From contig CALHAW010000023.1 in the NCBI GenBank assembly GCA_937934135.1, positions 1-64,000 of the forward strand: a DNA stretch of 64,000 bases. Reading direction: 5' to 3'. The notes beneath the pieces are model-generated. The model searched no databases and was not told the origin of the DNA. It was given only the letters and a program-made list of their open reading frames with translations. The position numbers and the translations under genes were made by a program. The DNA is from an uncultured Alphaproteobacteria bacterium. Its GTDB lineage: Bacteria > Pseudomonadota > Alphaproteobacteria > Micavibrionales > Micavibrionaceae. Numbering within the stretch: position 1 is the stretch's first letter; the number at the start of each line of letters is the position of its first letter. Shown piece after piece: positions 32,197 to 41,294 of the stretch.

Positions 32197-32263
32197 ACCC
32201 TTACGAAAGAAAGGTCTTTTTATGCCTGTTTTATTATCAATGGCGATTGCTGTACTTATTTGG
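32077..32263 (+). repeat. Junction repeat, copy 1 (187 bp)
   Basis: This covers the last 120 bases of transporter 1, the 25-base intergenic space and the first 42 bases of transporter 2. It matches 33080-33266 at 185 of 187 positions, exactly 1003 bases apart. It marks a tandem duplication whose ends have been kept identical, while gene interiors have diverged. Confidence 0.95.
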
Positions 32264-33199
32264 GGTTCGTACCCTTATGCCGCTGTTTTAGCACTTAATA
32301 CAATGACTGGTTTAGAGCTAATATTTATTTCAACAATCGTTGCGTCGCTTGCTATTTCACTGGTGACGGTGATTTACTTTGTAAAAAATAATAATATACA
32401 GCAAGTCATTCAAGGTCATAAAAGTTTTTCTAAATCGACATGGGTTGCCATATTTGCAAGCGGTATTACTCATATTGTCTGTAACGGTTTTTTCTTTTTG
32501 GCGTTGGGTATGTCGCATAAAGCAGGTGTTTCTCTGGTTTATGAATCTTGGCCAATTATTGCAGTCGTCGCAACGCCATTTTTTATCAGAAAAAAATGGA
32601 AAGAGGTCGGCTTACAGGAATTTATAGTTAGTATAATTGCCATGTGTGGTGTTGTTGTTGTGATTTTATCAAATGAACAAATTGATCTTCCATTCGGGCA
32701 ATCAAGGGATCTTAATAAAGAAATAAATTATGTTGAGCTTTTGGGCTATGTCGTTGCATTTTTGGGCGGATACGCTTGTGCTTTAAATGCAATTTCAAAA
32801 GGGTATGTCGCTGAAGTATTTCGTACGGCACATCACCAAACTGGTGCAATTATTATGAGTGAGTTCTATAGCCGTGTCATTGCATTGATTATTATGCTTA
32901 TTTCTCTGCCTTTATATTATCAATATATAAATTGGGGCAATATAGAGTGGCTTCCTAGTATATATATTGGCTTCGTTGTTCTTTTGTTGGGTGGGTTTTT
33001 CTATACTTATTCTCTGATTAATACGGATCTTCCCACTATCCATATACTTTATTATTTTGTACCGCTTCTGGCGGTGTTAATCTTATGGATGATGGGGGAA
33101 TCAACGGTGAATACGGGTATTTGGCTTGGTGGTATTTTGATTGTTGTGGCCAATATCTATCTCTATTTTTCTGGACGCTCTGCAAAATATTCTGAATAA
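32222..33199 (+). CDS. DMT/EamA-family transporter, copy 2 of 3 (325 aa)
   Basis: I start at the ATG at 32222 (MPVLLSMAIAVLIWGSYPYAAVL), which follows GAAAGG and matches copy 1, not at the track start 32138 inside copy 1. It is a ten-TM EamA permease. Conserved blocks are AGVSLVYESWPIIAVVATPFFIRKKWKEVGLQEF and LLAVLILWMMGESTVNTGIWLGGILIVVANIYLYFSGRSAKYSE. It is closer to copy 1 than to copy 3 at the N-terminus. It probably exports or imports a related small molecule; heteromeric assembly with its neighbours is possible but unproven. Confidence 0.9.
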   Translation: MPVLLSMAIAVLIWGSYPYAAVLALNTMTGLELIFISTIVASLAISLVTVIYFVKNNNIQQVIQGHKSFSKSTWVAIFASGITHIVCNGFFFLALGMSHKAGVSLVYESWPIIAVVATPFFIRKKWKEVGLQEFIVSIIAMCGVVVVILSNEQIDLPFGQSRDLNKEINYVELLGYVVAFLGGYACALNAISKGYVAEVFRTAHHQTGAIIMSEFYSRVIALIIMLISLPLYYQYINWGNIEWLPSIYIGFVVLLLGGFFYTYSLINTDLPTIHILYYFVPLLAVLILWMMGESTVNTGIWLGGILIVVANIYLYFSGRSAKYSE

Positions 33200-33266
33200 A
33201 CCCTTACGAAAGAAAGGTCTTTTTATGCCTGTTTTATTATCAATGGCGATTGCCGTACTTATTTGG
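33080..33266 (+). repeat. Junction repeat, copy 2 (187 bp)
   Basis: Second copy of the 187-base junction, covering the end of transporter 2, the intergenic space and the start of transporter 3. Only two single-base differences from 32077-32263 are seen (A/G in the 3' coding end and T/C in the 5' coding start). Confidence 0.95.
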
Positions 33267-34202
33267 AGCTTATATCCCATGGCGGCGACGATTGGGCTTG
33301 AACAAATGTCCAGCCTTCAAATGATTGTGGTTGTTTATTTATTTTCAGGCCTTGGCGCTTTATTAATGGGTGGGTTTTATCTGCTTCAAAATGGTTCTTT
33401 AAAACAAGCCATTTCTATTCAAAAAAGCTTAAAACTGAAATCTTATTACCCGATTATTATTAGCGGTATTGCAGGCTGTCTTTGTCATACCTTTTTTATC
33501 ATTGCTCTAACGATGGCAGATAAGGGCGGGGTCTCCCTTTTATATGAATCATGGCCCATTATTGCCCTGGTTGCGACACCCTTTATGATGAAAAAAAAAT
33601 GGAAAGAGGTAAGCCTAAAAGACTTTATGGTAAGCATTATGGCGATGGTGGGGGTTGCGATTGTTGTTTTTTCGGATCAGGATATTGATTTAACCCTTCA
33701 TAGTTCGAATATGTTATCAGAAAAGCCAAATTATAGCGCGCTGGGTGGCTATATCCTTGCCTTTGTTGGTGCTTATATGTGCGCTATTTTGGTGGTGACC
33801 AAAGGCGTTTTTTCCGAGAATTTTAACAGTTTAAATGATGATTTGGGATCAACATTAATTAGTGAAATTTTCAGTCGCTCCATCAGTATGGTTTTGATGT
33901 TTGGGGTGTTTTTTCTGTTTGATGAACAGATGGATTTTGCGGCAATACATTGGTCATCTACGTTTTTTATTGGATTCATGGTTTTTGTTGTAGGGGGCGC
34001 TCTTTATACATATTCTCTCCTTCAATCTGATACACCAACAATCCATGTGATGTATTATTTTGTCCCTGTTGGCGCGGTCGTATGGCTTTGGCTTGCGGGA
34101 GAAACCACAATTAATATCGGCCTCTTTATTGGGGGCGCGATTATTGTGGGAAGTAATATCTATCTCTATTTTTCTGGACGCGCCGCAAAATACTCGGAAT
34201 AA
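33225..34202 (+). CDS. DMT/EamA-family transporter, copy 3 of 3 (325 aa)
   Basis: The ATG at 33225 is preferred, with the same GAAAGGTCTTTTT leader as copy 2. The first 15 or so residues are identical to the other copies (MPVLLSMAIAVLIW), but the sequence then diverges strongly (SLYPMAATIGLEQMSSLQMIVVVYLFS). It regains similarity at GGVSLLYESWPIIALVATPFMMKKKWKEVSLKDF and at the C-terminal NIYLYFSGRAAKYSE. It lacks the WMMGESTVNTGIWLGGILIV block, having WLAGETTINIGLFIGGAIIV instead. It is the most divergent of the three and may carry a different substrate. It is convergent with anmK, with 10 bases between. Confidence 0.9.
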   Translation: MPVLLSMAIAVLIWSLYPMAATIGLEQMSSLQMIVVVYLFSGLGALLMGGFYLLQNGSLKQAISIQKSLKLKSYYPIIISGIAGCLCHTFFIIALTMADKGGVSLLYESWPIIALVATPFMMKKKWKEVSLKDFMVSIMAMVGVAIVVFSDQDIDLTLHSSNMLSEKPNYSALGGYILAFVGAYMCAILVVTKGVFSENFNSLNDDLGSTLISEIFSRSISMVLMFGVFFLFDEQMDFAAIHWSSTFFIGFMVFVVGGALYTYSLLQSDTPTIHVMYYFVPVGAVVWLWLAGETTINIGLFIGGAIIVGSNIYLYFSGRAAKYSE

Positions 34203-34212
34203 CGCTTTCCTT

Positions 34213-35340
34213 TTATGCTTTGTATAAAATGCCGCCTGTTGCAGGGGCGGGAATGCCCGTGGTTGCTGGCAGGGTAAGGGGTAGGCCTAATAATGAGCGC
34301 ACTGCTAAATACGCAAATCCTTGCGCTTCCAACCCGTCACCGTTCCACCCCAATGTTTCAACGGGCTTTACAGGACAAGAAAGCGCCTGATTAAGGCGCA
34401 TCATTAAATAACTATTATGGCGTCCCCCGCCCGCAATATAAAGTGCATGCGGCGTTTCTGGTAAATGCTGCATGGAATAAAGAATGCTTTGCACGGTAAA
34501 TTCGGACAAAGTTGCGACTGCATCTGCCAATGGTAGATCATAGGCGCGTGTGACCTTCCATTCATTTCGGTCTAATGATTTGGGCGGTTTTTTTTCAAAA
34601 TAAGGATGCTTCATCCAATCTGAAATCATTTCATTGTTTGGCGTGCCAGATTTGGCTAATCGCCCACCACTATCGTAATTCTTACCCGTTTTTTCCTTCA
34701 CCAAATCATCAATCAACGCATTGGCAGGGCCCGTATCAAAGGCCAAAATATCGTCACGGTTTGCCCCCAACCATGTAATGTTTCCCACGCCGCCCAAATT
34801 TAAAATTGCAATCGGCTTTTTAATATTACTGGCAAAGGCGCGATGACAAAGGGGGAGCAGGGGCGCGCCTTGGCCTCCTGCTTCAATATCGGCTTGGCGC
34901 ATATGCCCAATCACATTGATACCTGTTTCACGGGCTAATCGTGCGGGGTCGCCTAATTGCCATGTAAAACGTTTGGCGGGAATATGTGTGATGCTCTGCC
35001 CATGAAATCCAATAATATTGGGTTTCATTTGGGAATGGGTTATAAATTCTTTTACCACCTCAATATGGGTCTGGGTGATCAAATCATCGGCGTGCGCCGT
35101 GTCAGCATCGGGCGTTTCGCGCCGCATTACCTTATGGACGGCCTGTTTAATGTGATCGCCATAGAAATAGGTCTTAAAGGATAAAAGCAGTGTTTCATCC
35201 TTTCCATCGGTTTGCACCATGGCCGCATCAATACCATCCAGTGATGTACCAGACATTAATCCCAATGCTATATAGGGTTGAGTTTTGTTCACGGTTTTCT
35301 CCATGGTTTGAGGCGCGGTATAGACTTTCTTTTCTGTCAT
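34213..35340 (-). CDS. anmK: Anhydro-N-acetylmuramic acid kinase
   Basis: It phosphorylates and opens 1,6-anhydroMurNAc from cell-wall turnover to MurNAc-6-phosphate. The N-terminal [24 protein letters not shown] (about 25-48) is the family signature, followed by [63 protein letters not shown] and [21 protein letters not shown]. Length 375 is normal. The N-terminal 20 residues may be over-extended, as an in-frame Met near residue 13 exists ([17 protein letters not shown]). It is divergent from tyrS, with only 15 bases between starts. Confidence 0.95.
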   Translation of the reverse strand: MTEKKVYTAPQTMEKTVNKTQPYIALGLMSGTSLDGIDAAMVQTDGKDETLLLSFKTYFYGDHIKQAVHKVMRRETPDADTAHADDLITQTHIEVVKEFITHSQMKPNIIGFHGQSITHIPAKRFTWQLGDPARLARETGINVIGHMRQADIEAGGQGAPLLPLCHRAFASNIKKPIAILNLGGVGNITWLGANRDDILAFDTGPANALIDDLVKEKTGKNYDSGGRLAKSGTPNNEMISDWMKHPYFEKKPPKSLDRNEWKVTRAYDLPLADAVATLSEFTVQSILYSMQHLPETPHALYIAGGGRHNSYLMMRLNQALSCPVKPVETLGWNGDGLEAQGFAYLAVRSLLGLPLTLPATTGIPAPATGGILYKA

Positions 35341-35355
35341 GCGTATAAATTCCTT

Positions 35356-36600
35356 ATGACACAGTATAAATCAGATTTCTTAAATATCTTAACGGCGCGT
35401 GGCTTTATTCACCAGTGTAGTGATTTTGACACGCTGGATGCTAAATTAATGGAAGGCGTACAAAGTGCCTATATCGGGTTTGATGCGACCGCACAAAGCC
35501 TCCATGTTGGAAATCTAACAGGCATTATGATGTTGAAATGGTTTCAGGAATGCGGCCATAAACCCATTACATTGATGGGGGGCGGCACTTCAAAAATTGG
35601 TGACCCTTCTTTTAAGGATGAACAGCGTCAGCTCCTTGATGATGAAACAATTAATGCTAATATCGCGCACATCCAATCCACCTGCTTCAATCAATTTCTA
35701 CATTACGGTGATGGCAATAATGATGCCGTTATGGTGAATAATAATGATTGGCTTGATGGGTTGCATTATCTCTCTTTCCTACGTGACTATGGCCGCCACT
35801 TCACGGTGAACCGCATGCTGTCTTTTGACTCGGTCAAAACACGCCTTGAACGCGAAAGCCCACTCAGTCTTCTTGAATTTAATTACATGGTGATGCAAGG
35901 GTACGATTTTGTTGAACTGAATAAACGCTATGGCACTATCTTGCAAATGGGCGGATCAGATCAGTGGGGCAATATTATTAATGGGGTGGATTTAGGGCAT
36001 AAAGCCCATCAAATGAAACTCATTGCACTCACCGCGCCTCTACTGACAACGCCAGATGGCGTAAAAATGGGCAAAACCGTAAATGGTGCAGTATGGCTTA
36101 ATTCTGCACTTCTTAGCCCCTATGATTATTACCAGTTCTGGCGAAATTGTGACGATGCGATGGTCGGCACATTATTGAAACGCTTCACCATGATGCCGAT
36201 GGATGAAATTACAAAACTTGAATCCCTTCAGGGTCAAGAAATAAACCAAGCCAAAAAGATTTTAGCGTTTGAAGCCACCAAGCTTTGCCATGGGGAGCAG
36301 GCCGCCAAAGATGCTGAAATGACAGCGCAAAAAGTTTTTGAACAAGGTAGCGTGGGTGACGATTTACCGACTATTGAAATTGCCAGCAGTGATGTTGAAA
36401 ACGCAATAGTGGCTGATCTATTTATTCAAGCAGGGTTATGTGAAAGTAAGGGTGAGTTTAAAAGATTGGTGAAAGGGGGCGGTGCAAAATTAAATGATAA
36501 ATCTATTACAGATGTTAATATGATTTTGGGGGCGTGCGATACAGATCACCATAAAATATCATCAGGCAAAAAACGCCACGCTATTGTTAAAATAAAATAA
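35356..36600 (+). CDS. tyrS: Tyrosyl-tRNA synthetase
   Basis: It charges tRNA-Tyr; the tRNA-Tyr gene is at 4001-4086. I start at the ATG at 35356 ([23 protein letters not shown]), because the upstream part of the track ORF is antisense to anmK. The class I core has the HIGH-equivalent [38 protein letters not shown], the tyrosine-binding [31 protein letters not shown] and the KMSKS-equivalent [10 protein letters not shown]. The C-terminal S4 domain (about 345-414) has [32 protein letters not shown]. Length 414 is normal for bacterial TyrRS. Confidence 0.96.
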   Translation: MTQYKSDFLNILTARGFIHQCSDFDTLDAKLMEGVQSAYIGFDATAQSLHVGNLTGIMMLKWFQECGHKPITLMGGGTSKIGDPSFKDEQRQLLDDETINANIAHIQSTCFNQFLHYGDGNNDAVMVNNNDWLDGLHYLSFLRDYGRHFTVNRMLSFDSVKTRLERESPLSLLEFNYMVMQGYDFVELNKRYGTILQMGGSDQWGNIINGVDLGHKAHQMKLIALTAPLLTTPDGVKMGKTVNGAVWLNSALLSPYDYYQFWRNCDDAMVGTLLKRFTMMPMDEITKLESLQGQEINQAKKILAFEATKLCHGEQAAKDAEMTAQKVFEQGSVGDDLPTIEIASSDVENAIVADLFIQAGLCESKGEFKRLVKGGGAKLNDKSITDVNMILGACDTDHHKISSGKKRHAIVKIK

Positions 36601-39600
36601 TTATTCTTGTGTTGTCGGTGGCTTGGTACTGCCCCCTTCAAATAAAATCTTACGCAAAAAACCAGGCGCTAAAACGGATAAGGGATTAACGGAAACTTTC
36701 GGATCGCTGGTTGGCCCTGATACATTATAGGTTGCCGCAATCAACGCATCCCCGCCCGTTAAGATGTCACCAATAAGCGGGATATTTCCAATCACTTTAT
36801 TGATCCCAGATACAGGAACAATCGTTCCTTTTAAATTTATTTCATTGGCCATTTGATCGACACTGCCATCGAATGTTAATCCCAATGATGATCCTGATGT
36901 ACGGCCTTCTTTAATGACTAAGAAATTTCCTGTATCCCTAAATTGCCATTCAAATTCGGCTTCCAAACGGGCAAAGGAGACTCCATCATTACTTAACAAA
37001 TCATTTACACCGTTTAGACTCATTGCCCCTAAAAGCTTTGCTAAAACAGGTGTGGATTTCACACGAAAATCATCGATACGGGCAGATCCAAACAAATCAC
37101 CACTTAAATCACGTCCTTGCGGTATGCCATAAATTTTCATTGTACCGCCGCGTACTTTTTTATGAAGGCCCAATGTTTTTAAGGTATGACCAGCATCCGT
37201 GGATTCCATACGGAATGTTCTTTTTTCTGTGCCTTCTTCGGGCTTAAAGCGTATATACATATCCCCCGTCCCGCTTTTTGCATCAAGTTCAAGACGGTTA
37301 ATATCGCCTTGTTTATCTATTTCAAGATAGATTTTGCTATCGCTCAGGCTTTCTTTATTCTTCCCCAATAATTGCTGCGCAGAAACAGAAATTTTCATTG
37401 GGCGCTCTAATTTTTTTTCTCTTTCTTGTGCAGTTTTTTTGTTTTTATCGCTTTTTAAGAAAGGCTTTAAATCAATCACGTTACCTGTAATGACAGCCTT
37501 TAAAATATTGTCGGGTGTTACTTCAAAATCAATGTTGGCTGATGTTTGCCCCAGTGTCGTGTTAGGAAAAGACCCACTGACAACATCATCATGGCCGTCT
37601 TTTAATTCCCTAAAATTCAATTTTCCATTGGATAAGGCAAAACCATTAGTCTTTAAAAATAAATTATCAATTTTTTGTAAGGTGGAATTTTTAAGCGTTG
37701 CGCGAAGGCTCATATTACCTTCAACGCCACGTTCTTTCCTATAATCAACTTCTTCACCATGAAGTAAAGTGGGTGTTAAATCCCCTTTTACATTAATAAC
37801 GGCCTTTTCACCAAAATCGGTATAAACAATATTTAAAGGCAGGTCGCCATCGATACATTCTTCCAACCCAATGTTAAAAATATCGCGTAATTTTTGATCA
37901 CTGGTTATGCTTGTCGTAATTTTATAATTAAAATCTTTGCCGGCACTATTGAAATACTGAATCCAATCTAATGTAATAGGATAACCGCTTAACGCGCCTG
38001 ATCCCTTTAGGCTAACCGCGCCGTCTTTATACCCCAATTTATAAGGCCCACCTGTAAGATCTAACCCTTTTACAATTTTGGGAAGTTTTATATTGGTGAT
38101 GTCTGCATCAATCACAGTTTTTATTCTTTCTTTGGGCAGGTTTTTGATCGTTGGGAATTGAAGATTTAATGTGTAATCTATAATTCCTTCTGTTTTTTTA
38201 ATGTCAAAACCCATTTTCTTACCAATGGAAATTGGTTCATCAGAAAGATATGTTAAGGCGGTTTTAAGCGGGCCTTTTGCACGCGCGGTAATAACTGCTT
38301 CTCCTTCTCCCTTGACGCTCAGATTTGTGATTTTTAATTTTATGTCAGTGCTAATAATGTCACCGTCAATTTTGGCGTATGTTCCATTGATGGTAAGGGT
38401 ATCATTATCATAAAAACCAGTTGTTTTGGCTTCTGTGATAGGTTTTAAAGTCTTGCTGTAATTTACAGTCACGCCTTCTGTTTTAAAATCAACACGGGTG
38501 TTGGCCATCGTTATATCATTTTTGTTTGTTTCCTGATCTTTCGTAAGCACCAAATCCGTTTTGATCATGATATCGTGGGCGCGGCCTTTTTGTAATTTTT
38601 GGGTAAACCATTGTCCAGACGTGCTGTCTAAATGCGTTTTGGGGAAAATAGAGGGGATTTTATCGAGCGGTAAATTCGAAATTTCTAAAATTAAAGGGGC
38701 GCTTATAATATTATTTTCAATTTTTCCGTCGGCAGCTGCTTTAATGGCAATGCCATTGACGGTTGCTTCAAATCTTTTAATATTTAATGTGTTTTCAGGG
38801 CGGTTTAAATGCGCATCAAATATAATATCTTTGAAAGAAAGCGGTTCATCATACGCATTTGGGAAATTGGCCGTTCCCTGCGGAATGGTGAAATTCATAA
38901 GGGCGGTTTGAAGCGATAAATTTTTATCAAACGCGGCCTGTACCTTGCCGTCAATGGTGAAATCTTGCTGCGTTAAAATAATATCGCTATCAAAAAAAGA
39001 GGCAAGATGGGCAGGGTTAAAATTTTCTAAATCAGCCGTAAATGTAATGTCTTTTTGTTCTAGGCGATACATGACATCTGACTTTAATTTAGCGGCGCTG
39101 CCATCCTCACCAGGTAAAACGGCAGAAAGAACCCCTTGAAGACCAAGATTATTTTTTTCAAGCTTTAGGTCAATAATCCCCAGATAATCATTATTTTCTT
39201 TTTGAAAATCTTCTGCCTTAATAATCGCTTGTTTAAATTCAATTTCTTTTAAATGCGTAAAAAGGGAACGGGTGTTTTCTTGCTTGGTTAATTCATTTAA
39301 AAAGGATCGTACATCGCTCCGCGCTTTTTCAGGGGTCATCTCTCCTTCATTCACTTTGACTTCATCAGTCGCAGTTTTATTGATGGCTTCTTTTTCTATT
39401 TTTTCTTTCTTTTCCGGTGTTTGCCACAAAAAACGAAGCTGTCCGTCTTGTTGTACTAAATGCAAAATGGGGCGTTCAATTAAAATATAAGTCGGTAAAA
39501 TTTTACCCGTTAATAAACCAAGACCAGAAAGCGAAAGAGCCGCATTTTCAACTGAAAGATTTTGCGTGTCTTTTTGATGAACCTGCACACCGTCTAAATC

Positions 39601-39849
39601 CAATAAAAGCGGATCTGTCAAAGACGGCCATGTTAGGCTTAATTTATCGATTGTGACGCTAAGGTCTTGTTGTGGGTCGCTTAATGCAGATTCAATTTGT
39701 GGCTTGATAAAGGCTAAATCAATGGGGCCTTGATGTATGCGCCAGATAAACGCAAAGGCAGCGCTCATGATTATAATCGCTAGAACAAGTAATATTTTTG
39801 TCCATAAATTGAGCTGCGAAAGGCAGATATTGAGGAATTTACGTGTCAA
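36601..39849 (-). CDS. AsmA-like / DUF3971 envelope protein, 1082 aa
   Basis: A single N-terminal membrane anchor (ILLVLAIIIMSAAFAFIWRI, about 20-40) is followed by a very long periplasmic part of beta-rich repeats. The N-terminal region resembles DUF3971, and the C-terminal third has the AsmA-type pattern (RGGTMKIYGIPQGRDLSGDLFGSARIDDFRVKSTPVLAKLLGAMSLNGVNDLLSNDGVSF, then INKVIGNIPLIGDILTGGDALIAATYNVSGPTSDPKVSVNPLSVLAPGFLRK). This is the YhdP-type arrangement, thought to act as a bridge for phospholipid transfer to the outer membrane. Its stop abuts the tyrS stop directly. The specific lipid role is inferred from the family. Confidence 0.82.
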   Translation of the reverse strand: MTRKFLNICLSQLNLWTKILLVLAIIIMSAAFAFIWRIHQGPIDLAFIKPQIESALSDPQQDLSVTIDKLSLTWPSLTDPLLLDLDGVQVHQKDTQNLSVENAALSLSGLGLLTGKILPTYILIERPILHLVQQDGQLRFLWQTPEKKEKIEKEAINKTATDEVKVNEGEMTPEKARSDVRSFLNELTKQENTRSLFTHLKEIEFKQAIIKAEDFQKENNDYLGIIDLKLEKNNLGLQGVLSAVLPGEDGSAAKLKSDVMYRLEQKDITFTADLENFNPAHLASFFDSDIILTQQDFTIDGKVQAAFDKNLSLQTALMNFTIPQGTANFPNAYDEPLSFKDIIFDAHLNRPENTLNIKRFEATVNGIAIKAAADGKIENNIISAPLILEISNLPLDKIPSIFPKTHLDSTSGQWFTQKLQKGRAHDIMIKTDLVLTKDQETNKNDITMANTRVDFKTEGVTVNYSKTLKPITEAKTTGFYDNDTLTINGTYAKIDGDIISTDIKLKITNLSVKGEGEAVITARAKGPLKTALTYLSDEPISIGKKMGFDIKKTEGIIDYTLNLQFPTIKNLPKERIKTVIDADITNIKLPKIVKGLDLTGGPYKLGYKDGAVSLKGSGALSGYPITLDWIQYFNSAGKDFNYKITTSITSDQKLRDIFNIGLEECIDGDLPLNIVYTDFGEKAVINVKGDLTPTLLHGEEVDYRKERGVEGNMSLRATLKNSTLQKIDNLFLKTNGFALSNGKLNFRELKDGHDDVVSGSFPNTTLGQTSANIDFEVTPDNILKAVITGNVIDLKPFLKSDKNKKTAQEREKKLERPMKISVSAQQLLGKNKESLSDSKIYLEIDKQGDINRLELDAKSGTGDMYIRFKPEEGTEKRTFRMESTDAGHTLKTLGLHKKVRGGTMKIYGIPQGRDLSGDLFGSARIDDFRVKSTPVLAKLLGAMSLNGVNDLLSNDGVSFARLEAEFEWQFRDTGNFLVIKEGRTSGSSLGLTFDGSVDQMANEINLKGTIVPVSGINKVIGNIPLIGDILTGGDALIAATYNVSGPTSDPKVSVNPLSVLAPGFLRKILFEGGSTKPPTTQE

Positions 39850-39955
39850 AGCGCTCTCTTAATTTAATTTTCTATCATTATAATCAGACATTCTTGACTT
39901 CATAGTCATTATGACGAAACATCTCAAGATTAAACACGATAAATGGAGCAAAATA

Positions 39956-40438
39956 ATGACCACCTTACAAATAGGCGACAAAGCCCCTGATTTTGAACTG
40001 CCAACGGATGGGGAAGGACGTATTTCCCTTCAAGCATTAAGAGGGCAAAAAATCGTACTTTATTTTTACCCAAAAGACGACACGCCAGGCTGCACCAAGG
40101 AATCTTGCGCTTTTAATGAAAGTCTAAGCGCTTTTAGCAAGCTCGGCACGCAGGTGGTTGGCATCTCTAAATGCTCTGTCACAAAACATGACAAATTTAA
40201 GGTTAAATACGGCCTAACTTTCCCTCTTGCGTCGGATGAAGATGGGGATGTGTGTGAACGTTACGGCGTTTGGAAAGAAAAATCCATGTATGGTAAAACC
40301 TATATGGGGATTGAACGCTCAACTTTTTTGATTGATGAAAAGGGTAATATCGAAGCGCTATGGCATAAAGTAAAAGTAGCGGAACATGTAGAAGCTGTCA
40401 TGGAGACTGTTAGAGCAAGCCATAAAAAAGCGGCCTAA
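39956..40438 (+). CDS. bcp: Thioredoxin-dependent thiol peroxidase (PrxQ/BCP)
   Basis: This peroxiredoxin reduces hydrogen and organic peroxides. I start at ATG 39956, because GGAG lies 8 bases upstream and MTTLQIGDKAPDFELPTDGEG is the expected N-terminus. The active site YFYPKDDTPGCTKESCAFNE holds the peroxidatic Cys and, 5 residues later, the resolving Cys of the PrxQ type. Length 160 is normal. It is divergent from the AsmA-like gene. Confidence 0.94.
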   Translation: MTTLQIGDKAPDFELPTDGEGRISLQALRGQKIVLYFYPKDDTPGCTKESCAFNESLSAFSKLGTQVVGISKCSVTKHDKFKVKYGLTFPLASDEDGDVCERYGVWKEKSMYGKTYMGIERSTFLIDEKGNIEALWHKVKVAEHVEAVMETVRASHKKAA

Positions 40439-40457
40439 TGACAGCCGCTTCTTTTTA
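40428..40457. terminator. Bidirectional terminator overlapping the bcp stop
   Basis: AAGCGGC and GCCGCTT form a 7-base stem around a 9-base loop containing the bcp stop codon. T-runs follow on the plus strand (CTTTTT) and on the minus strand (TTTTTT). It can serve bcp and the convergent hydrolase gene alike. Confidence 0.8.
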
Positions 40458-40479
40458 CAATTTTTGTTAGGAAGAAGCC

Positions 40480-41157
40480 TTACGCCGCTTTCTTAATATT
40501 CACAGGAACGTCCTGTCCACTAAGCTGCGCTTTGTTCATATGATCATGCATGTTGGCAATCATGTTTTCTACTTTGTCGTGGAAGAAATGGTTCGCGCCT
40601 TTCACGATGCGGTGATCAATCTCAATGCCTTTTTGGGCATGAAGCTTTTCAACTAATTTATCAACAGGTTCAAGCGGCACAACATCATCACGTTCTCCTT
40701 GAATAATCAGACCAGAAGAGGGACAAGGTGCCAAAAAGCTAAAATCATAGAGATTGGCCGGTGGCGCCACAGAAATAAATCCTTCAATTTCAGGACGGCG
40801 CATCAAAAGCTGCATGCCGATCCACGCGCCAAAGTTAAATCCACCAACCCATGTGTATGGGGCGTTGGGGTTTAATTCTTGCATCCAATCAAGGGCGGTT
40901 GCTGCGTCGCTTAATTCTCCTTCACCGCGATCAAACATCCCTTGGGAATTACCAACACCACGAAAGTTAAAGCGTAGAACAGAAAAACCGCGCTGTTTCA
41001 TTGCCTGAAACATCATATAACTGATTTTATTATTCATGGTGCCGCCATGCTCGGGATTGGGGTGTAAGATCAACGCCAAAGGCGCGTCAGGGTTGGAAGA
41101 GTGTGAGTAACGGCCTTCTAGGCGGCCTTCAGGACCATTGATGAGAATCTCAGGCAT
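40480..41157 (-). CDS. Alpha/beta hydrolase-fold protein with Asn at the nucleophile position
   Basis: The fold is clear: ILINGPEGRLEGRYSHSS, LALILHPNPEHGGTMNNKISYMMFQAMKQRGFSVLRFNFRGVGNSQGMFDRGEGELSDAATALDWMQ, a strand-turn-helix, IIQGERDDVVPLEPVDKL and GANHFFHDKVENMIANM. Relatives have a GxSxG nucleophile elbow; here it reads GGFNFGAW, so the expected Ser is Asn (codon AAC). The Asp (ERDD) and His (ANHF) candidates remain. It may be a non-catalytic relative, or use another residue. I do not assign a substrate. It is alone on its strand, divergent from the cysteine desulfurase. Confidence 0.85.
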   Translation of the reverse strand: MPEILINGPEGRLEGRYSHSSNPDAPLALILHPNPEHGGTMNNKISYMMFQAMKQRGFSVLRFNFRGVGNSQGMFDRGEGELSDAATALDWMQELNPNAPYTWVGGFNFGAWIGMQLLMRRPEIEGFISVAPPANLYDFSFLAPCPSSGLIIQGERDDVVPLEPVDKLVEKLHAQKGIEIDHRIVKGANHFFHDKVENMIANMHDHMNKAQLSGQDVPVNIKKAA

Positions 41158-41294
41158 TCTTTTCCTTCTATTTAATATCCATAATGTGATTACTTGTCGT
41201 AATGGAGTTGTTTATAGAGCGTTGAATCACAAATGTCCAAATATTTCTCATAAGTCATTGATTCCATTGTGGATATCAGGATAAACTCATCCCT

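Noticed and set aside
32138-32221. Longer N-terminus for transporters 2 and 3 starting MLWPISISIFLDALQ
   Set aside because: It lies in another frame of the preceding gene's end, while ATG 32222 and 33225 have a ribosome site and match copy 1.
32077-33266. CRISPR-like or insertion-sequence origin for the repeated junctions
   Set aside because: There are only two long copies about 1 kb apart, made of coding ends of paralogues; there are no spacers, terminal inverted repeats or transposase.
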